Shown: in pieces, positions 1 through 13,549 of the stretch | How positions within the stretch are numbered: position 1 is the stretch's first letter | How the letters are laid out: each line of letters starts with the position of its first letter | NCBI GenBank assembly: GCA_008694505.1 | Contig: VZDJ01007753.1 | Coordinates: 25,936,039-26,000,038, forward strand | Length of the DNA: 64,000 bases | DNA from: Cyanoderma ruficeps | Lineage: Eukaryota > Chordata > Aves > Passeriformes > Timaliidae | Reading direction: 5' to 3' | Made by a program: the position numbers and the translations under genes | Notes under the pieces: model-generated | Database searches by the model: none | Told to the model about the DNA's origin: nothing | What the model saw: the letters and a program-made list of their open reading frames with translations, nothing else

Positions 1-3000
1 TTGAATGATTAATGATTTAATTGCCTTGATGATTGAATAATTTGTCCTTGAATAACCAATACAGCTTTTATCATTTATGAAAAAGAGGTGATTTAATTTT
101 GGTAGTGAAATACTGCAAATGAGGAGGAACTATGAACAGACAGCTACAAGAATTTCTAAGAATTCTCCATTAAACAGCAATTATTAAATGATTCAAGTCT
201 TCTTTGAAGGCTTAACTTCATCAAACTTTCCCCCAGCAAGTGAGCTTTGCTCTCTTGCAGAACCAGTTGCACTTGGCAAATTACCCAGTGCATGGAAGTC
301 TACTTATGGGGGCCAGCCAAACAGAAATAATATCAATAACAACAACAATTATAGTAATAAATTAAAAAGAAATACACAAAGTCAAAATCTTTGCATTTAA
401 TAGCATAAAGAAAGCCAGGAAACTAATGGACATTTAAGATACAGTTTTGCAAATGTGCACATAGGCAACTTTATACACCTGGGAAGCTGTTGAACTGTAT
501 GGAAGTACAGAAATGGAGAATTTCATAACACATTTGAATTACTTTTTAACGTGTAAATAACATATTTATACTGTTGTGCTTTGTTTAGTTACTTTTGTAC
601 TAAATTATTTCATTGTATTTCTATTAGAAAAATTACTTTCACAAGGTGCAAGTTTTGTGTCGTAGTATTGTAGGAAGATCTTTGCTATTTGTCTTCTTGG
701 TTCACTGTAAAAGATAAAGTAGGTAAATGATAAGCTTAAAAAATTACTTTGTGGCTAATTAATTGCATTTATTATGTATGTCAATTTTCTTCTTGTTCCT
801 TATTTCTATTCCTACAACACAGGCAAGATATCCACACAAAGCATAGTGTCCTAGAAAGCTAGAATTTATGTTAAAACAACGAAAAAAAAACCCCCAATGA
901 AACAACAGGAAAACCCAGAGGCCCTGGGCAGTTGTCTTTAGTACCATGTTTAGTAACTTCAACATCAAAAAGAGCAGTGAGACATTTCAGGTCCAGCAGA
1001 CATCAGAGGCAGCAAGCTCTGCTGTGGCTGTGCTGCAGCACCATCTAGTGCTGCAGGAGCTGCCCAGCTGCTGCCCGTGCTGCTGAGGAGGGAAAAAAAT
1101 AGGGAGGGATGAGAAGAGGGAGAAGTTTGCTATGACATGCACAGAACTTTGGAGCATTACCAATAATAATTTACAAGTTTTTAAAAATATTTTTCTGAAA
1201 AAATAATCTTTATGAATGTGTCAAGTTTAGCCTACTTGCAAAATAAAAAGCTTGATCTTCTAGTGGTAACTCTGACATAGAACCTTCAGAGAAGTATGTG
1301 TGCATTTTTGTACCTATATTTATATATCTATGTATTCTTGCTACCTTGAAAAATTCAATATCTACAGTGAATTTCTGCTATTTCTCTATATCAGAAAAAT
1401 AGCAGCCTGGTAACACCACTAGCAGGAGACCTTGCTTAAATTAAGGGTGCCTCTGAAGATGGAGACACCTATAACTCCAGACCTTCCTGCTTGGATGCCA
1501 AATTAAAGTTTCTTTAGGTTTCCATAGGTCACTGGGTAACAATATTTGGGTTGGTTTTTCCTACTGTTTTGAAGTTGTTTACGCGGCACGCCCACTGTTT
1601 GCTTGACATAGTGCAGACCACACAGACACAACGTGGCTTATAACGGGTCCAAAATAAACTGGCAGCAAAATCAGCAGTAAGAGCAAGTTATGGCAGTTCA
1701 ACCCATCCATGAGACCACTGCGGTTATCACCTCCTCACCCTCCCAGGCAGCCCCTAAGGCAAGCTCTCTCTCTGTAACAGCATGGTTCTCTTACTGTTTT
1801 GCTTACAGTTCACAATTTATTTAAATCAAAATGAGCACTTATATTCTGTGGTAAGTGTTATTACAAAATCAGGGGGGGTTTTTTTGGAAAAGGTGAAGAC
1901 ATCAATTTAACAACATCCTGGAAACATAATGTATCCAGCATGATAAAAGTTTAGCATGAGAAATGTCCTTATGCATTAGGGATACTAATGGATTTTGTTT
2001 AACTTCCTTTGATATGTTTAGGCCCATCTAAATATGTTTCTAAATAGCAACATGATAAACTCCTTTTATCCAAGTGTAGCTATCCTTCACTAAAAAAACC
2101 AAAACAATCCAAACAAAACCAGTGAAAAAGATGTAAGGCTGAATTTGAGGTAGCTGATTATGAGAGCTGGCACGGAGCTTCAAAAGTATCTGGGCTCTGT
2201 CTTAAAAATCTCTGTGTGTGTTTTCCCTTCCTTTCTTTCTGTCTATGAAGTTCTATAAGAATTATTCACACATAGCACATACAGCTGTGAACATCAAATG
2301 CTAATAAGAAGCAATGTGAAATATGCAACAAAATACTGTACTGATTTTGTGTGTGGGAAGAATAAGGGGCTTCCAGTCCACTGAAGCAGTGATAAGACCA
2401 AGATTTTTGTGGGTTTTGTTTTCTTTCTGTTGCTTTGGAACAATATGTGCATTCATTCAACTAAGGAATAAAACTATTTGGTCTTTTGCACAGTTTCGTT
2501 TCACTGCAACTCACATGGACTGAAAGAACAGCTGAATAACTTGATATGGAAAACTTACAGGTCATGAATATTGGATGTAACAGCTGTTTTCTTTAAAAAA
2601 ATTGAATGATGTAATCTCATTGCTTAGAAATGTCTAGAATGTGACAGTCAATTACTTGGAATAGGAGAAGGAAAATTGGTTTTAGCCAACTTTCAGTTCC
2701 TAGGAAAGACCATGTTTAGAATTCTTCCTTATTAAATCGTTCAGAGCAAAATCTAAAACTGTTTTTGTATTATGAACTCAACATCTTTTATACAGAATAA
2801 AAATGCAGTCCTTGTTCAACCTATTTTTTCTCTTTATTCTCTGTGAAATTTTAGAAACGCAGTTTAGAGAAAGTGTTCCTCTGCAGCAAGCTTACTTATC
2901 TTTTGGTTTGTCAGGAGGATGATGAAATGTTATAACAGAGAAGTCTGACTCCACTTAGAGTCTTTGAATTGCAGTATATGTCTTTAAATATGTCAACTCA

Positions 3001-6000
3001 TACTTTGTAATGATAATGCATTGAGGATTTTTTAATAGGATACTAAGCCTGACTGGTGTGAGTGAAATCTGCAGCTCCAACTGTTTTCAGTTCAGCTGTT
3101 TGCCAGAGTAACAAGGGAGTCAATGTGTGCACTCCAAGCAGGTCTATTTAATTCCTTGTCTCCTGGAAGAAAGAATTTGAAAGTGTAGGGAGGAACAGAT
3201 CAAACCTTCAGACTCTGCTGGGTGTTAATGGAAAAAAGGCTGCAGCAAAGGGGTACATAATAGGCATGGAGTGAAAAAAGTGATTCTCAGTTTAAAGTAC
3301 AGTAATGAAAATGCTAAAGGTGGTATTCACTGATATTGCCTTATTGAAAGGAGAGGTTAATATCTGTTACCTCTCTTTGCCTCACATTGGTGTATTTCTT
3401 CCTGTAGTTATTCTGAAGATATTAAATGAATGAGAATACAGGCAACTGGACAAGGACTTGGGAGAGACCTGTTGTTAAACTATAATTTTTAATTATGGAG
3501 GTAGACTGTATTTATAAAATTTATCTGCTTTGCTTTCAATTTATTTGTTGTTACTAACTGAAGTGTTTTCCATTTCTGCTTATAATGACTTGGTGGGGTG
3601 CTAAGGGAAAATTTTAGGGGAAATAATAAAACCATCTATTAATTGAATTTTCATGAAGTTTGAACATTCCTGCTTCTGTATTTAGACTTGGTTACTTAGC
3701 TGCAAGAGAACAAAACCATCCTATTCTGTATTTTCAAATCCACAAATTGAATTTTATCTTAAAAATTTTAGAAAAAGAAAAGATTGTGCATCCAACACTT
3801 TTCTTGAGATGCCCATGAATTCTTGCGTGTAGGTCTTTGATGTACTCCAAGCATAGCTACACTTGTGTGAATCAGTACATACTAAGTAGAGAAGAGATCT
3901 GAATTTTGGTCTCTTTTATTGCCATTAAGAATCACAGAAATGTAATAGGTTATAAAACATTTTTTTCTAATCATGCACATTTGAGTCACCTATACAAAGT
4001 GGATATTATGGAGAGAAAGCCTATTCTGCTTTTGAGAAGCTTTTCCAGTCAAAATTTCTTTGTAAAATTTTGATTTAAATTAAGAGTTTTTTTTTTTTTT
4101 CCAGTGAAGACTTCTTTAACTGGAAAATTTGAAACTATTTTATCTTCTTATCCAGGTCAGTTTGCTATACTCATAAAAGATCAAGTTGTTTGCAAACAAT
4201 GACTGTATTTTTTAGTCTTTTATACAAAAAAATGTTGAGTTCATAATAGAAATTTTGTAGTCTGTCTGGTTGGTAAAGGTTAGCTTAAAGGGAAAAGCAT
4301 AGGAATTTAACCTCAAGCAAAAGGATGTAACTGAAAAAAGTTACAGTGATGTTGCAAGTTTGAAATTAGAAGCCCTTCATATAAGTGATGAGGTTTTTTT
4401 CCCTAAAATAACTGCCATACCCCTTATTACTAACAAATAAATACATATATAAATAAAATTTTAAAATAATAATACTACACACACCCCTCTCTGTAATTCT
4501 GTTTAGATTGTATAAGTCAACACAAGTGATGAAACTGATCGTGGGTGTCACTTCATTGAGCATTTTACCTAACCCTTCCAAAATTATTTGTATTTCAGGG
4601 AAAACATATGACTCATTTATCAATTCTAACCTCAGATGTTTTCCTTCTGGCCATCTCTCTTTTACATCTCTAGAATAACTTGATGAAAATGTGTCCCATT
4701 TTGCAGAGTTAACAATAACAATCTTTCAAAGCACTTACGATGAAACCTTCTAGCTCTGCTGAATTGTCCTCCAACTATGTAGGAATGCAGTGCTTCTTTT
4801 TAAAAGTGAGCTCATGTATATTATTCTGCTTATATTTCTTTCATCATGATTTGATTTTATGATTTTTACAGTTTTTCTAATTAAGATGATAGTCCATTTC
4901 CAACTCCTCAGTAGGCTACGTGCCTTTCTCACCCAGCTTGACTCATCTACTGCTCCCTCCTGGAACAGGGAGTGCAATCAACAAGTAAAAACTTCCTAGT
5001 AATGCGAACAACATTCTGAGATGTGTTTCTTGGAGTTACCTGATACTAAAAAAAAAAGAATTTCCTGCTATTTGGCAGGTATGAATCAAATTTCAGAGAG
5101 AGAACTGAGCCACTCACTCTCAGCTGTTCTTTCTCAGATTTTACAATTTAAGCCCCAAACCAAAGGAAATCCTTGTAGAGTCATAGCATCTCAAGGTGTC
5201 ATGCTATTGTTGCCTATAAATAAAATTACAATTTTAAATAGAAAATTTATTTCCTATTGCAAAAAGGATGCAATCTACTGTAGCCTATGTAGCCACCTGT
5301 TTAAATACTAGAAGCTGATGAAAACTGTCGTTTTCCCTAGGAAAGATACAATATTTTGAAAGCCAAAATTATTTGAAGCTGAAACTGAAGAAAATTTAAC
5401 TGAAATAACTTTGAACAATGATTTTTTTTTTTAATTTCGCCAGAAATCTTCATACAATATTGTTCAAATGGTTTGAGTAAAATAGGTAATGCAATGTAGG
5501 ATATTATCTCTGAGCACAGAGTGTGTAACTGTGGCCAAACCTGGAAACACTGTTACAATCAAATTTTCCTCCCCTCTACTTTGAAGTCGATAGTGCTAAT
5601 CTGTACTGGGAAAAAAATTGCCTTACTGGTGATTTTATTGCCGTTTTTCAATCAAATTCTCTTACCTTAAATTTTTAAGACTTCTACTTGCTTCTGCAGA
5701 GGTCAACCTATTTATATGTGCAGGAATGGATTTTAAATGGAAAAGATATGTACTTAAATGCAGAATTTGTCATTCATAAGTTTTAAAAAAGGGGATGTCT
5801 GAGCAAGGAAAAAGCCCAACTTTTTCTTAACTTCCTTAGTTATTTTTTCTGGCTGAGGCTCTGCTGTAGTAGCAAGCCAATGCTTTAATGATGTCTTCAA
5901 ATTGTTAGGTTATGGTATTTCACAAGAAATATTCTCTCATAAAATTGTTCTTCTGAAGGAAGGTAGTTATGTCATAATGACAATAATGTTTCTGTCTTTA

Positions 6001-6711
6001 TGCTCAGAGTTCAGCTGTGTGTACGCATTAAGGTACTGTACTATCTGGGGTGACTACAGTATCCTTCTGAGAGCTGACCATCTCAAAAGTATCTGAATGG
6101 TCAATTCATTAAAAAACTCCAGCTCTTGATCTTGCGATATAAATTTGAAGACTTTGCCTTCTGCCTATATTGTATTTTGAATTTTGGTATTTGGGATATC
6201 TCTAATGGTTAGTGTGTTGCTAATTGTTTTGAATGCCATCTCAAGTTTATATATAACTCAGGATACCTTTGATACTTTAAAAGGACAACAGTTTAAGTTG
6301 CTTTCACTGTTGTTTTCTTAATATTCTTCATTCTCAAAAGTGCATTTTGCCCCCCGGTGAATTTTGCTACAATATCAAAGGAGCAGTTTCATTGTGATAA
6401 GTGAAGTGAGAAGATATGAAATAATTTGCAAAAGCAGCAACTTTTCTTGGGCTTGTTGGTTTTGTGGTTTGTTTTTTCTTCCCTTCATTTACTCTCATTT
6501 AAACAAAACTCTCTCATTTAACAGTGTTTCTGATTGTAGCGCTTTCAGAAAGCTTCTCTTGGGAGTGTGTGCACACAGATGAGCTGGCTGACCAGTATAG
6601 CTCTAACCCATGCAGTCAGATGAGCTGTTTGTCATGGTTCCCTGTGTGAGGTTAGGTCCACCACTATTGGAAGTATGGGGATGGGTGGGAACAAGAAAGC
6701 TGATCCACGGA

Positions 6712-6760
6712 TTAAAAAAAAAGAAAGAAGGGGGAGGGAGGGGGGAAAGGGGAAGGAATG
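6712..6760 (+). repeat. Purine tract with G-quadruplex-type motif
   Basis: An A-rich run passes into G-rich sequence. Four runs of three or more G, separated by 1-3 A, lie at 6,730-6,752 on the sense strand. This fits the G-quadruplex pattern, with no known role here. Confidence 0.7.
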
Positions 6761-9700
6761 AGAATGAACAGCAAATAAGGGTGTGGAGGCATGACTGAGC
6801 CTTTAAACATGACTTAGAAATAGTTGAACAGCCAGAGAATTCCAAAGGAATCCAGGGCAAACCAAAATCCACGGTTACCACAGGCCTGTACAGAAGAGGG
6901 AGCCCTTTTCAAAATAACAAAGGGGAACTAAAAGTAATTGTTATTGAGTCCAGCTGTAATAAGTTCAACAACACTAAGTTATTTTCTTCTTCAATTTAGA
7001 ATGTAATAGTTAATTATTACAAATGTGAGCATTGCAAAAGTAACAGTCTCTGTTTTGTAAGCAATGAATCTCTCCATTAGGGAAGTAATAACTTCCTATT
7101 AATACATTTGTTCCAAGCATATGATCTACCCGGTCCTAAAATAACTTCTAAGCTTCCTAATATTAACCAAGTAGATATTTCCACTCTTTTCAAAGCTTAA
7201 AAACAAAAGCTGAAGTAAATGTGGGATCAGATGTTCAATTTTATGCTGTGAATTAGAGGGTCTCATCTCCAAGATCAGCTTTACAGGGTTACCAAGTGAC
7301 TGATATGATACTGGATTCCTTCCTGTCATAATGCCATAAACATTCTGCTGGAACTTAGGTCAGTGCTTAAAATAACCTTGCTAATTGCAAGTCTCCAAGT
7401 GTCGGCTGAAATTTCAGAGAGCTGCCACACAGCAGCTCTGGATGTTGAGAAATCACTACTGTAGTTCAGAACGTGCAGGGGAAGAGCAGACAGGCCTAAA
7501 CTTGATCTGCACAATAACACAGGTAGAGGCAGCAGACAATTCTCTATATTTAATGTAAAACAAAAGCTGTTGACTCTGCACTGAAGATGGATTGGGTTAC
7601 AGATCATTTATGGCTTGCTTGTCTGTCTTTTAAACAGACATGTATTTTTTGAATTGCTGTTTGCACGTAGCTCCTTTAGCTGAGGAAAGGAAATGGGACA
7701 GTCCTTTTTTTGCAAAGCTGATAACTGAAAACTCTCCTTCCAGTATAAATGAGGTAAGGCACTGTTAAGATGAAATATTTTACAAAAGACTAAAAAAGTG
7801 TAAAGCAATAAATTTTCAGTTTGATTTTTTAATAAAGAAAAGCATTTTTAATAAATCAAGATATTTTTCAAGATTTTTAGAAGTATTGCATGACCTAAAT
7901 ACATTTGATTTGAAACAATACATTGTGTTTCCTGTGCACTGTGAATCTAACCTGCAAAACTGACAGATTTTTTTTCTGTGTAGATGTAGATTTCTGAATC
8001 CTTCAGTCTCTTTCACTCTCTGTTCTACACACTGTAAAGTTTCTGCAATCACAGTCTTAGGCTTGAACAATTAAAACCTTTCACTTCTGAAGGTAAAAAA
8101 TATGTTTATAATGTGTAAATTTCTTAGTCTCCTGTTTCCGTGTGGAGCATTAACTTTTTACTGGGTGTTGAGGTGAAACCTAATGCTCAGTCTTCTCTAT
8201 TCTCTTAGACATTACTCAGCTAACTTTTTATAGGTCACGGTATAATTAGAAATAGACACTTTAAGATTATAATTGCATTACTTTGGCAACAATTTTGACC
8301 TATATTGTGAAAAGAAGTGGTTGGTAAAGGCCTTTTCAGACTGAAAAGAATGTCAGTAATAGTAAACAAGGAACTTCTTCATTATATGCGGATTTTACTA
8401 ATTCTATTATAACCTTAATAAATTCTGTAGCTTTTCATAAGGAGACCAAATATCCTGAACAATCTGTTGCTTATCACGGTTGCACGAGTTTAGCAGACCA
8501 TTTAAAAAGTATTCTGAGTGTTGTACGCTTTCCAAAGCTCTTTGTTTTAGTTTGTTCTCAGCTCACAAAATTCTGTGTGTGCCATATCCTGAGGAATATG
8601 CTCAGACTGCTCAAAAGCATCTGTTCTCTCTGCAAAATTATTCATTCTTTTGAAATTGTATCTACAGGAAAGGTTTAGGATTTTTTTTTTTGTTAGCCAA
8701 GGCTGTTTTCTTCAAAGATTTGCATTGGATTAAGATGATAAAACTTTTTTGATTTGTCTGAAGCAAAAGTTGGCACTGGAGAGAGAATTGTTGACGTGTA
8801 GCTTCTACAAGGTGCCAGACGAATGGGAAATCAGCCCATAGATTATGGCAGCAGTTGCATCTGTTATTTGGATAGGAATTTTTCATTGACTTCTAAAAGG
8901 TTTTTATTTTTGCTCTTCAGCTGCCCATGCATCAGTGGCCAATTGCTCTTGTTTAGACTTTGCTGGCTAAACAAGTTAGTACTTTCATCTCTGTAATGGC
9001 AGTTGCCATATTCTTCTCCAAAGTGCTATTTGTGAAAGCTTCATTTAAAGCTCAGAAAGAAGGAGCGGAAAATTCTGCTACAGCTTTATGTCCTTAATAC
9101 TAGACTAAGTGTAGTAGGTGGCAATTATTGTTCCATTTCATATCCTTTTCTGATTGCTGCTTCATATATTGAGACGTATCAGTAAAGTAGGAGTCTGAAT
9201 TCATTCTAGTCCATATAAGAAAAACTAGAGAGGTGTTTTTGCTCTTCTGTGGGTATGTCTATATTACCATTTTATTTTGGATTGGGAGTGTGATTTTGAA
9301 GTGGATCTGCTGTTTATCCCTATTCAGCACTCTTGGGCTCATGCTGAAGAGCAGTCCCTCCATGTGCAAACTGCTTGCTATTGCTCACAGTCTTTGCCAT
9401 GTAAAGCTTTCTTTTTAAAATTCACTTACTCAATTCCTCTGTCTCTACTTATGTTCCATTTATTGTCACATCTGTAGTGACATTTTCTTTTGCCTTTCTT
9501 CTCATTTGATAATTTTTTCTGCAAATAGATTTTGCATTTAATGTTGATGTGATTGCCTTGAATGAGATACATAGTTGGTATGGTAATTGCCTCCCATATC
9601 TATTGTCTGTATTGATAAGTGAAGAAACTTTCGCAGAAATTGATACTTCTCCTGGTTTACTTTGTTTTTGCAGTATGCTTACCTCAGACTCAAAATCAGA

Positions 9701-11530
9701 AAGTGTAGAGTGAAGTTCAATTCTGATTACCTGAATTTAATTTTAAGTCTGCAAAATGATTTTCAAAATAAATTATAAACATCTTCAGCTGAAATTTATG
9801 AATTATTTTGATGATCCTGATCCCACATGACATTGTAAAAGACAATGAAATATAAACAATAATGGTAAATTTTAAAAATTCTTCATGCTTTGAAATTCAA
9901 AGGATGGTAGGATTAATGTTTTGGGAAATGGTCATTATAATGAGCAATTGTAATGTTCTGCCATCCTTCATGCTTCAATTGTGGAGAGTGAGACATCTCT
10001 ATTAAGAACTATGGCCTCCCTTGACCACTTATTAAAAGAGCTAAACAATTGGTATGGGTTTTAGCATGTCTTCTTGCTGGAAGTTAATTTATAGTAATGG
10101 CTGAGAGGAATCACAATGTTCTACATAACATATTAATATTTGATTAATGTAGGACATTTTTGATTAATGTTGGGCAGGATATTGAATTACAGTCAGAGGC
10201 AGAATTTTAAGAGAATGGACGTACAGGGGATATATAAATATATTAGGTTTGACAGACTTGCTGTTATCAATACTATTTCAAGAATTTCTCAGCTGGCCAA
10301 GCTTCCCATTGGCTCAAAGTGACTTAGTGCCTTACAAAATCCTTGATGAAGTGGTGAAAATGTGTCTGTGAAAAGGCCTCAATATTTAGGAGCTGTAAGA
10401 GAAATAAAAAAGATTGTTTTAAAATACCAATGCTCCTTCCATTTTACTCAAACTTGCCAAGATTGGCTGATCTGTCTCTGGCTTGGCAAGGAAAGGAAAA
10501 TATGTTTTGTTTTTCTACAGCCTTACGGACTTCATGTTTTGGTAGAAGATGACCTGCACAGAAATGTATTTTTTGAAATGTTTTGAAAATACAAAATGTT
10601 GTTTTCAAGACCGTTGTACAGTAAAGCTGTAAAGATTGCCTTTCAGTAAAACCTACCAGAATGAGAGAGTCCCTCAGTGTGCAGGGGCATTTTCTGTGCC
10701 TGTGCAGGAGGGAGGCAGTGCAGCTGCCCTCCTGGGCAGGGGGAGCAGCCAGGCTCTGGCAGGGCTGTTGGCTGGAGCACGGTAGGGTAGCAGGGTTACT
10801 GTATTTCCAGGCTCACATCCAGCGCAGACTAGCACGGCCACTTCAGCTCAGAAGAAAGCTTGTGACCCAGCTAGGGCTCTGCAGAGCCAGCCCAGTTGTT
10901 CCAAGAAGAATACAGGAATATGAATACTTGCAATTGATGTGCCACTTCCTTTTCCCTGTCTATACTTCAGAATACCACAATTCAGGGATCCAATGCCATT
11001 TACTGTGAATCCTATTATCAGAGGAAGAGAAAAGATTTGACTTTGTCTAAATTTAGGATTCAGTTCAAAGCTAACTTGATGATGACTATTTTTGCAGGAA
11101 ATGTAAACTTTTACACATGACTTAAATGCACAAACACACATTAGAAGCTGAAGCCACTTAGGTACATTAACTTCCGCACGGACAAGTTAGGCTATTGAAT
11201 TTCAAAGGGTTGCTTTACAAGCCCAGGCATGGAAACAACCTTTCTCTTTCTCATTGAGCCTGCACAGTGGCAAGAACTATACTCATCACTGAAAGCTACA
11301 GTCTAGACAAAGATAATTTATAACTTATCTCTTTAGCTTGAAAATAAGATGGCATATAAAGAAGCCTGTTCAGAGATAAAACGTTTACTGGCAGCATAAG
11401 AAACAGTTTATCTCACAGGCCATGCTGTCTTGCTTTCCTAAAGATGGAAATAACACTGACTATGAAGTGCTTTATAAATCAAGGATCTTATTCCAGTTAG
11501 CAACCTGTAATAAATATATTTTCCTACATA

Positions 11531-11544
11531 TACACATATGTGTA
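11531..11544. repeat. Perfect 14-bp palindrome
   Basis: TACACATATGTGTA is its own reverse complement. It lies in an AT-rich intronic stretch and may be a chance TA/CA-rich run. Confidence 0.85.
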
Positions 11545-12559
11545 CATGAAAATGAATAAATATTTAGATAAACACTGCTCATTTCCTCCTTCTTTCCAGG
11601 CACTTCAGCCCTACTGTGTAGTGCACAAGTACTTTCTCAAGAAGCAATGTCTTAACAGCCATTAAATGTGTCACTGCTTTACACCAGAAAATTCTCTTGT
11701 AAAGCCAAAAATCAGCACCATGAGAATTATCCTAATAGAGCACAAGCTGTCTTCTCAGAGCTGTCACACTGGAACATGCCTTGTAAGAATATGTTGTTGG
11801 AATGTGCTCTACAGTGTTGTAACATGTTTCTAAATTACAAGTACAGTGTATTTGAATAGTTCTAACTAAAATATTACATCTAATTTAAATATTGAGACCC
11901 ATGTCTAGTATTAAAATGCTTATGTCTGTCATGCTTATATTTATAAGTACCCAGAACAAGCAACTATTATTGACAGAGAATTTTAGTTCCCTTAGAGACA
12001 ATTTGACTCTAAAGAAGTGCTTTATGTTGTGGATATGGCAATTTTTGCTAGCCTACCTTAGAAGTATTTCTGATCAATTTTCTGCAAATGTGGTTCAAAA
12101 TCTGAGTTTCTGATCACTTGCTACATATACAGCACACTTTTTACATCTAAATCAAAATTCAAGGATACTATGGACAAATTTTTTGAAAAGAAGATACTAT
12201 ACACAAACTTTTAAATATACATCTGTATTAACATTATAGACATGCAGGATGACAGTGAAGTTTGGAAATAATCAGATATATACTAGTTAATATATGTTAG
12301 TTGGTTTTGTATGTAAAGTCCCATGTAAGCATGTGGTTTGAATAGCTCAGATAGCTTTGAATGTCATGCCAGTCCTATAAGTACATGTTTCCAATTTAAT
12401 CTCTATTATATTCCTTCTAAAAAAACCTGCAAAATCCCCTACCCTATTTTTTATTTTCGGGATGTAAACCTGCCATTTCAGGTACAACATAACAGAAACT
12501 AATGAGGAACAATTTTAATATATCATCTAATCAGGAATCATAAAAATCATAATCAACAA

Positions 12560-12841
12560 GAACTGTAGTGACAGGACAAGGGGAAATGGCTTCGAATTGA
12601 AAGAGAATAGGTTTAGGTTAGATATTAGGAAGGAATTCTTTACTGGGGAGATGGTGAGGCTCTGGAGCAGGTTGTCCAAAGAAGCAGTGGCTGCCCCATC
12701 CCTGGAAATGTTCAAGGCCAGGTTGGATGGAGCTCTGAGCAACCTGGTCTAGTGGGAGGTGTCCCTCTCCATGGCAACAGGGTTTGAACAAGATGAGCTT
12801 TAAGGCTCCTTTCAATCCAAATCATTCTTTGATTCTGTGAT
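12560..12841 (+). mobile_element. CR1 LINE, 5'-truncated 3' end
   Basis: About 280 bp match the 3' end of avian CR1 retrotransposons as I know it. A GGACAAGGGG-type segment is followed by AAGGAATTCTTTACT, then GGTTGTCCAAAGAAGCAGTGG, CCCATCCCTGG, TTCAAGGCCAGGTTGGATGG, CTGGTCTAGTGGGAGGTGTC and the terminal ATTCTTTGATTCTGTGAT octamer-like repeat. The copy is 5'-truncated, as is usual, and lies in the same orientation as AKAP6. It contains no coding potential. It is the clearest sign that the host is a bird. Confidence 0.93.
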
Positions 12842-13134
12842 AAGGGACTTGATTAGGCTGCTCAAAGAGTTCTTTTCATAATTAAATAAATACATTTCAC
12901 ATACAATTACAGAATTGAAATTAGAATAAAAATCTTTTACATTTTAGATTTCTTTAAGACATATAAATACTTTATTCCTAAAATTTGTTTCTTAATTTCT
13001 TCATTCACTTAAGATGTTAAATATGTAAAATAGCTTTCTTCCAGTCTTTCAAATTGTTCTTCCTCAATATAGCAAATTTAGGTGGGTTTTTGTTTGCCTT
13101 TTTTTTTCATGTTTGTTTTTATGTGAATGTGGAC

Positions 13135-13136
13135 AT

Positions 13137-13171
<35 letters not shown>

Positions 13172-13175
13172 TTTT
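13135..13175. repeat. TTTA microsatellite, about 10 units
   Basis: An uninterrupted TTTA/ATTT tetranucleotide run about 41 bp long, ending in a short T run. It is likely polymorphic in length. Confidence 0.95.
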
Positions 13176-13508
13176 TCTAACACAGCTTATACATTCTAAC
13201 TCTTAGAATACAGGAAGTGATATCCAGAATGGAAGAAGCCTCCTGGTAGGCCGGGTAGGTGGTAGCTGTTTCAGACTACAGGAAGTGCCTCCAGATGCTC
13301 TAAGTGCTTTGTAACTGTTGCTAACTCACTGGGAGATCTGCAAGGGCTTTCCAGCTGACTTGAATATTTGTCATTCAGGAGTGGGGGCTGGAAGGTCACA
13401 AGCCTCAAGCAGCATGCAAGATAGACTCTAAGGCTTCTTTTCCATGTTTCTAAACCAAGAAAAAAAAAATCTCACTAATTCCCATAAGGTTTCACTGATT
13501 AAATGTTA

Positions 13509-13549
13509 ACTTTTGGTCTTTTCCTACCAAAATGATTCTATGATTCATT
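13509..13549 (+). mobile_element. Possible short CR1 3' scrap
   Basis: TTTTGGTCTTTTCCTACC followed by ATGATTCTATGATTC resembles the last about 40 bp of CR1, including the ATTCTATG terminal unit. It lies 0.7 kb from the clear CR1 copy, in the same orientation. It is short and diverged, so chance similarity is possible. Confidence 0.4.
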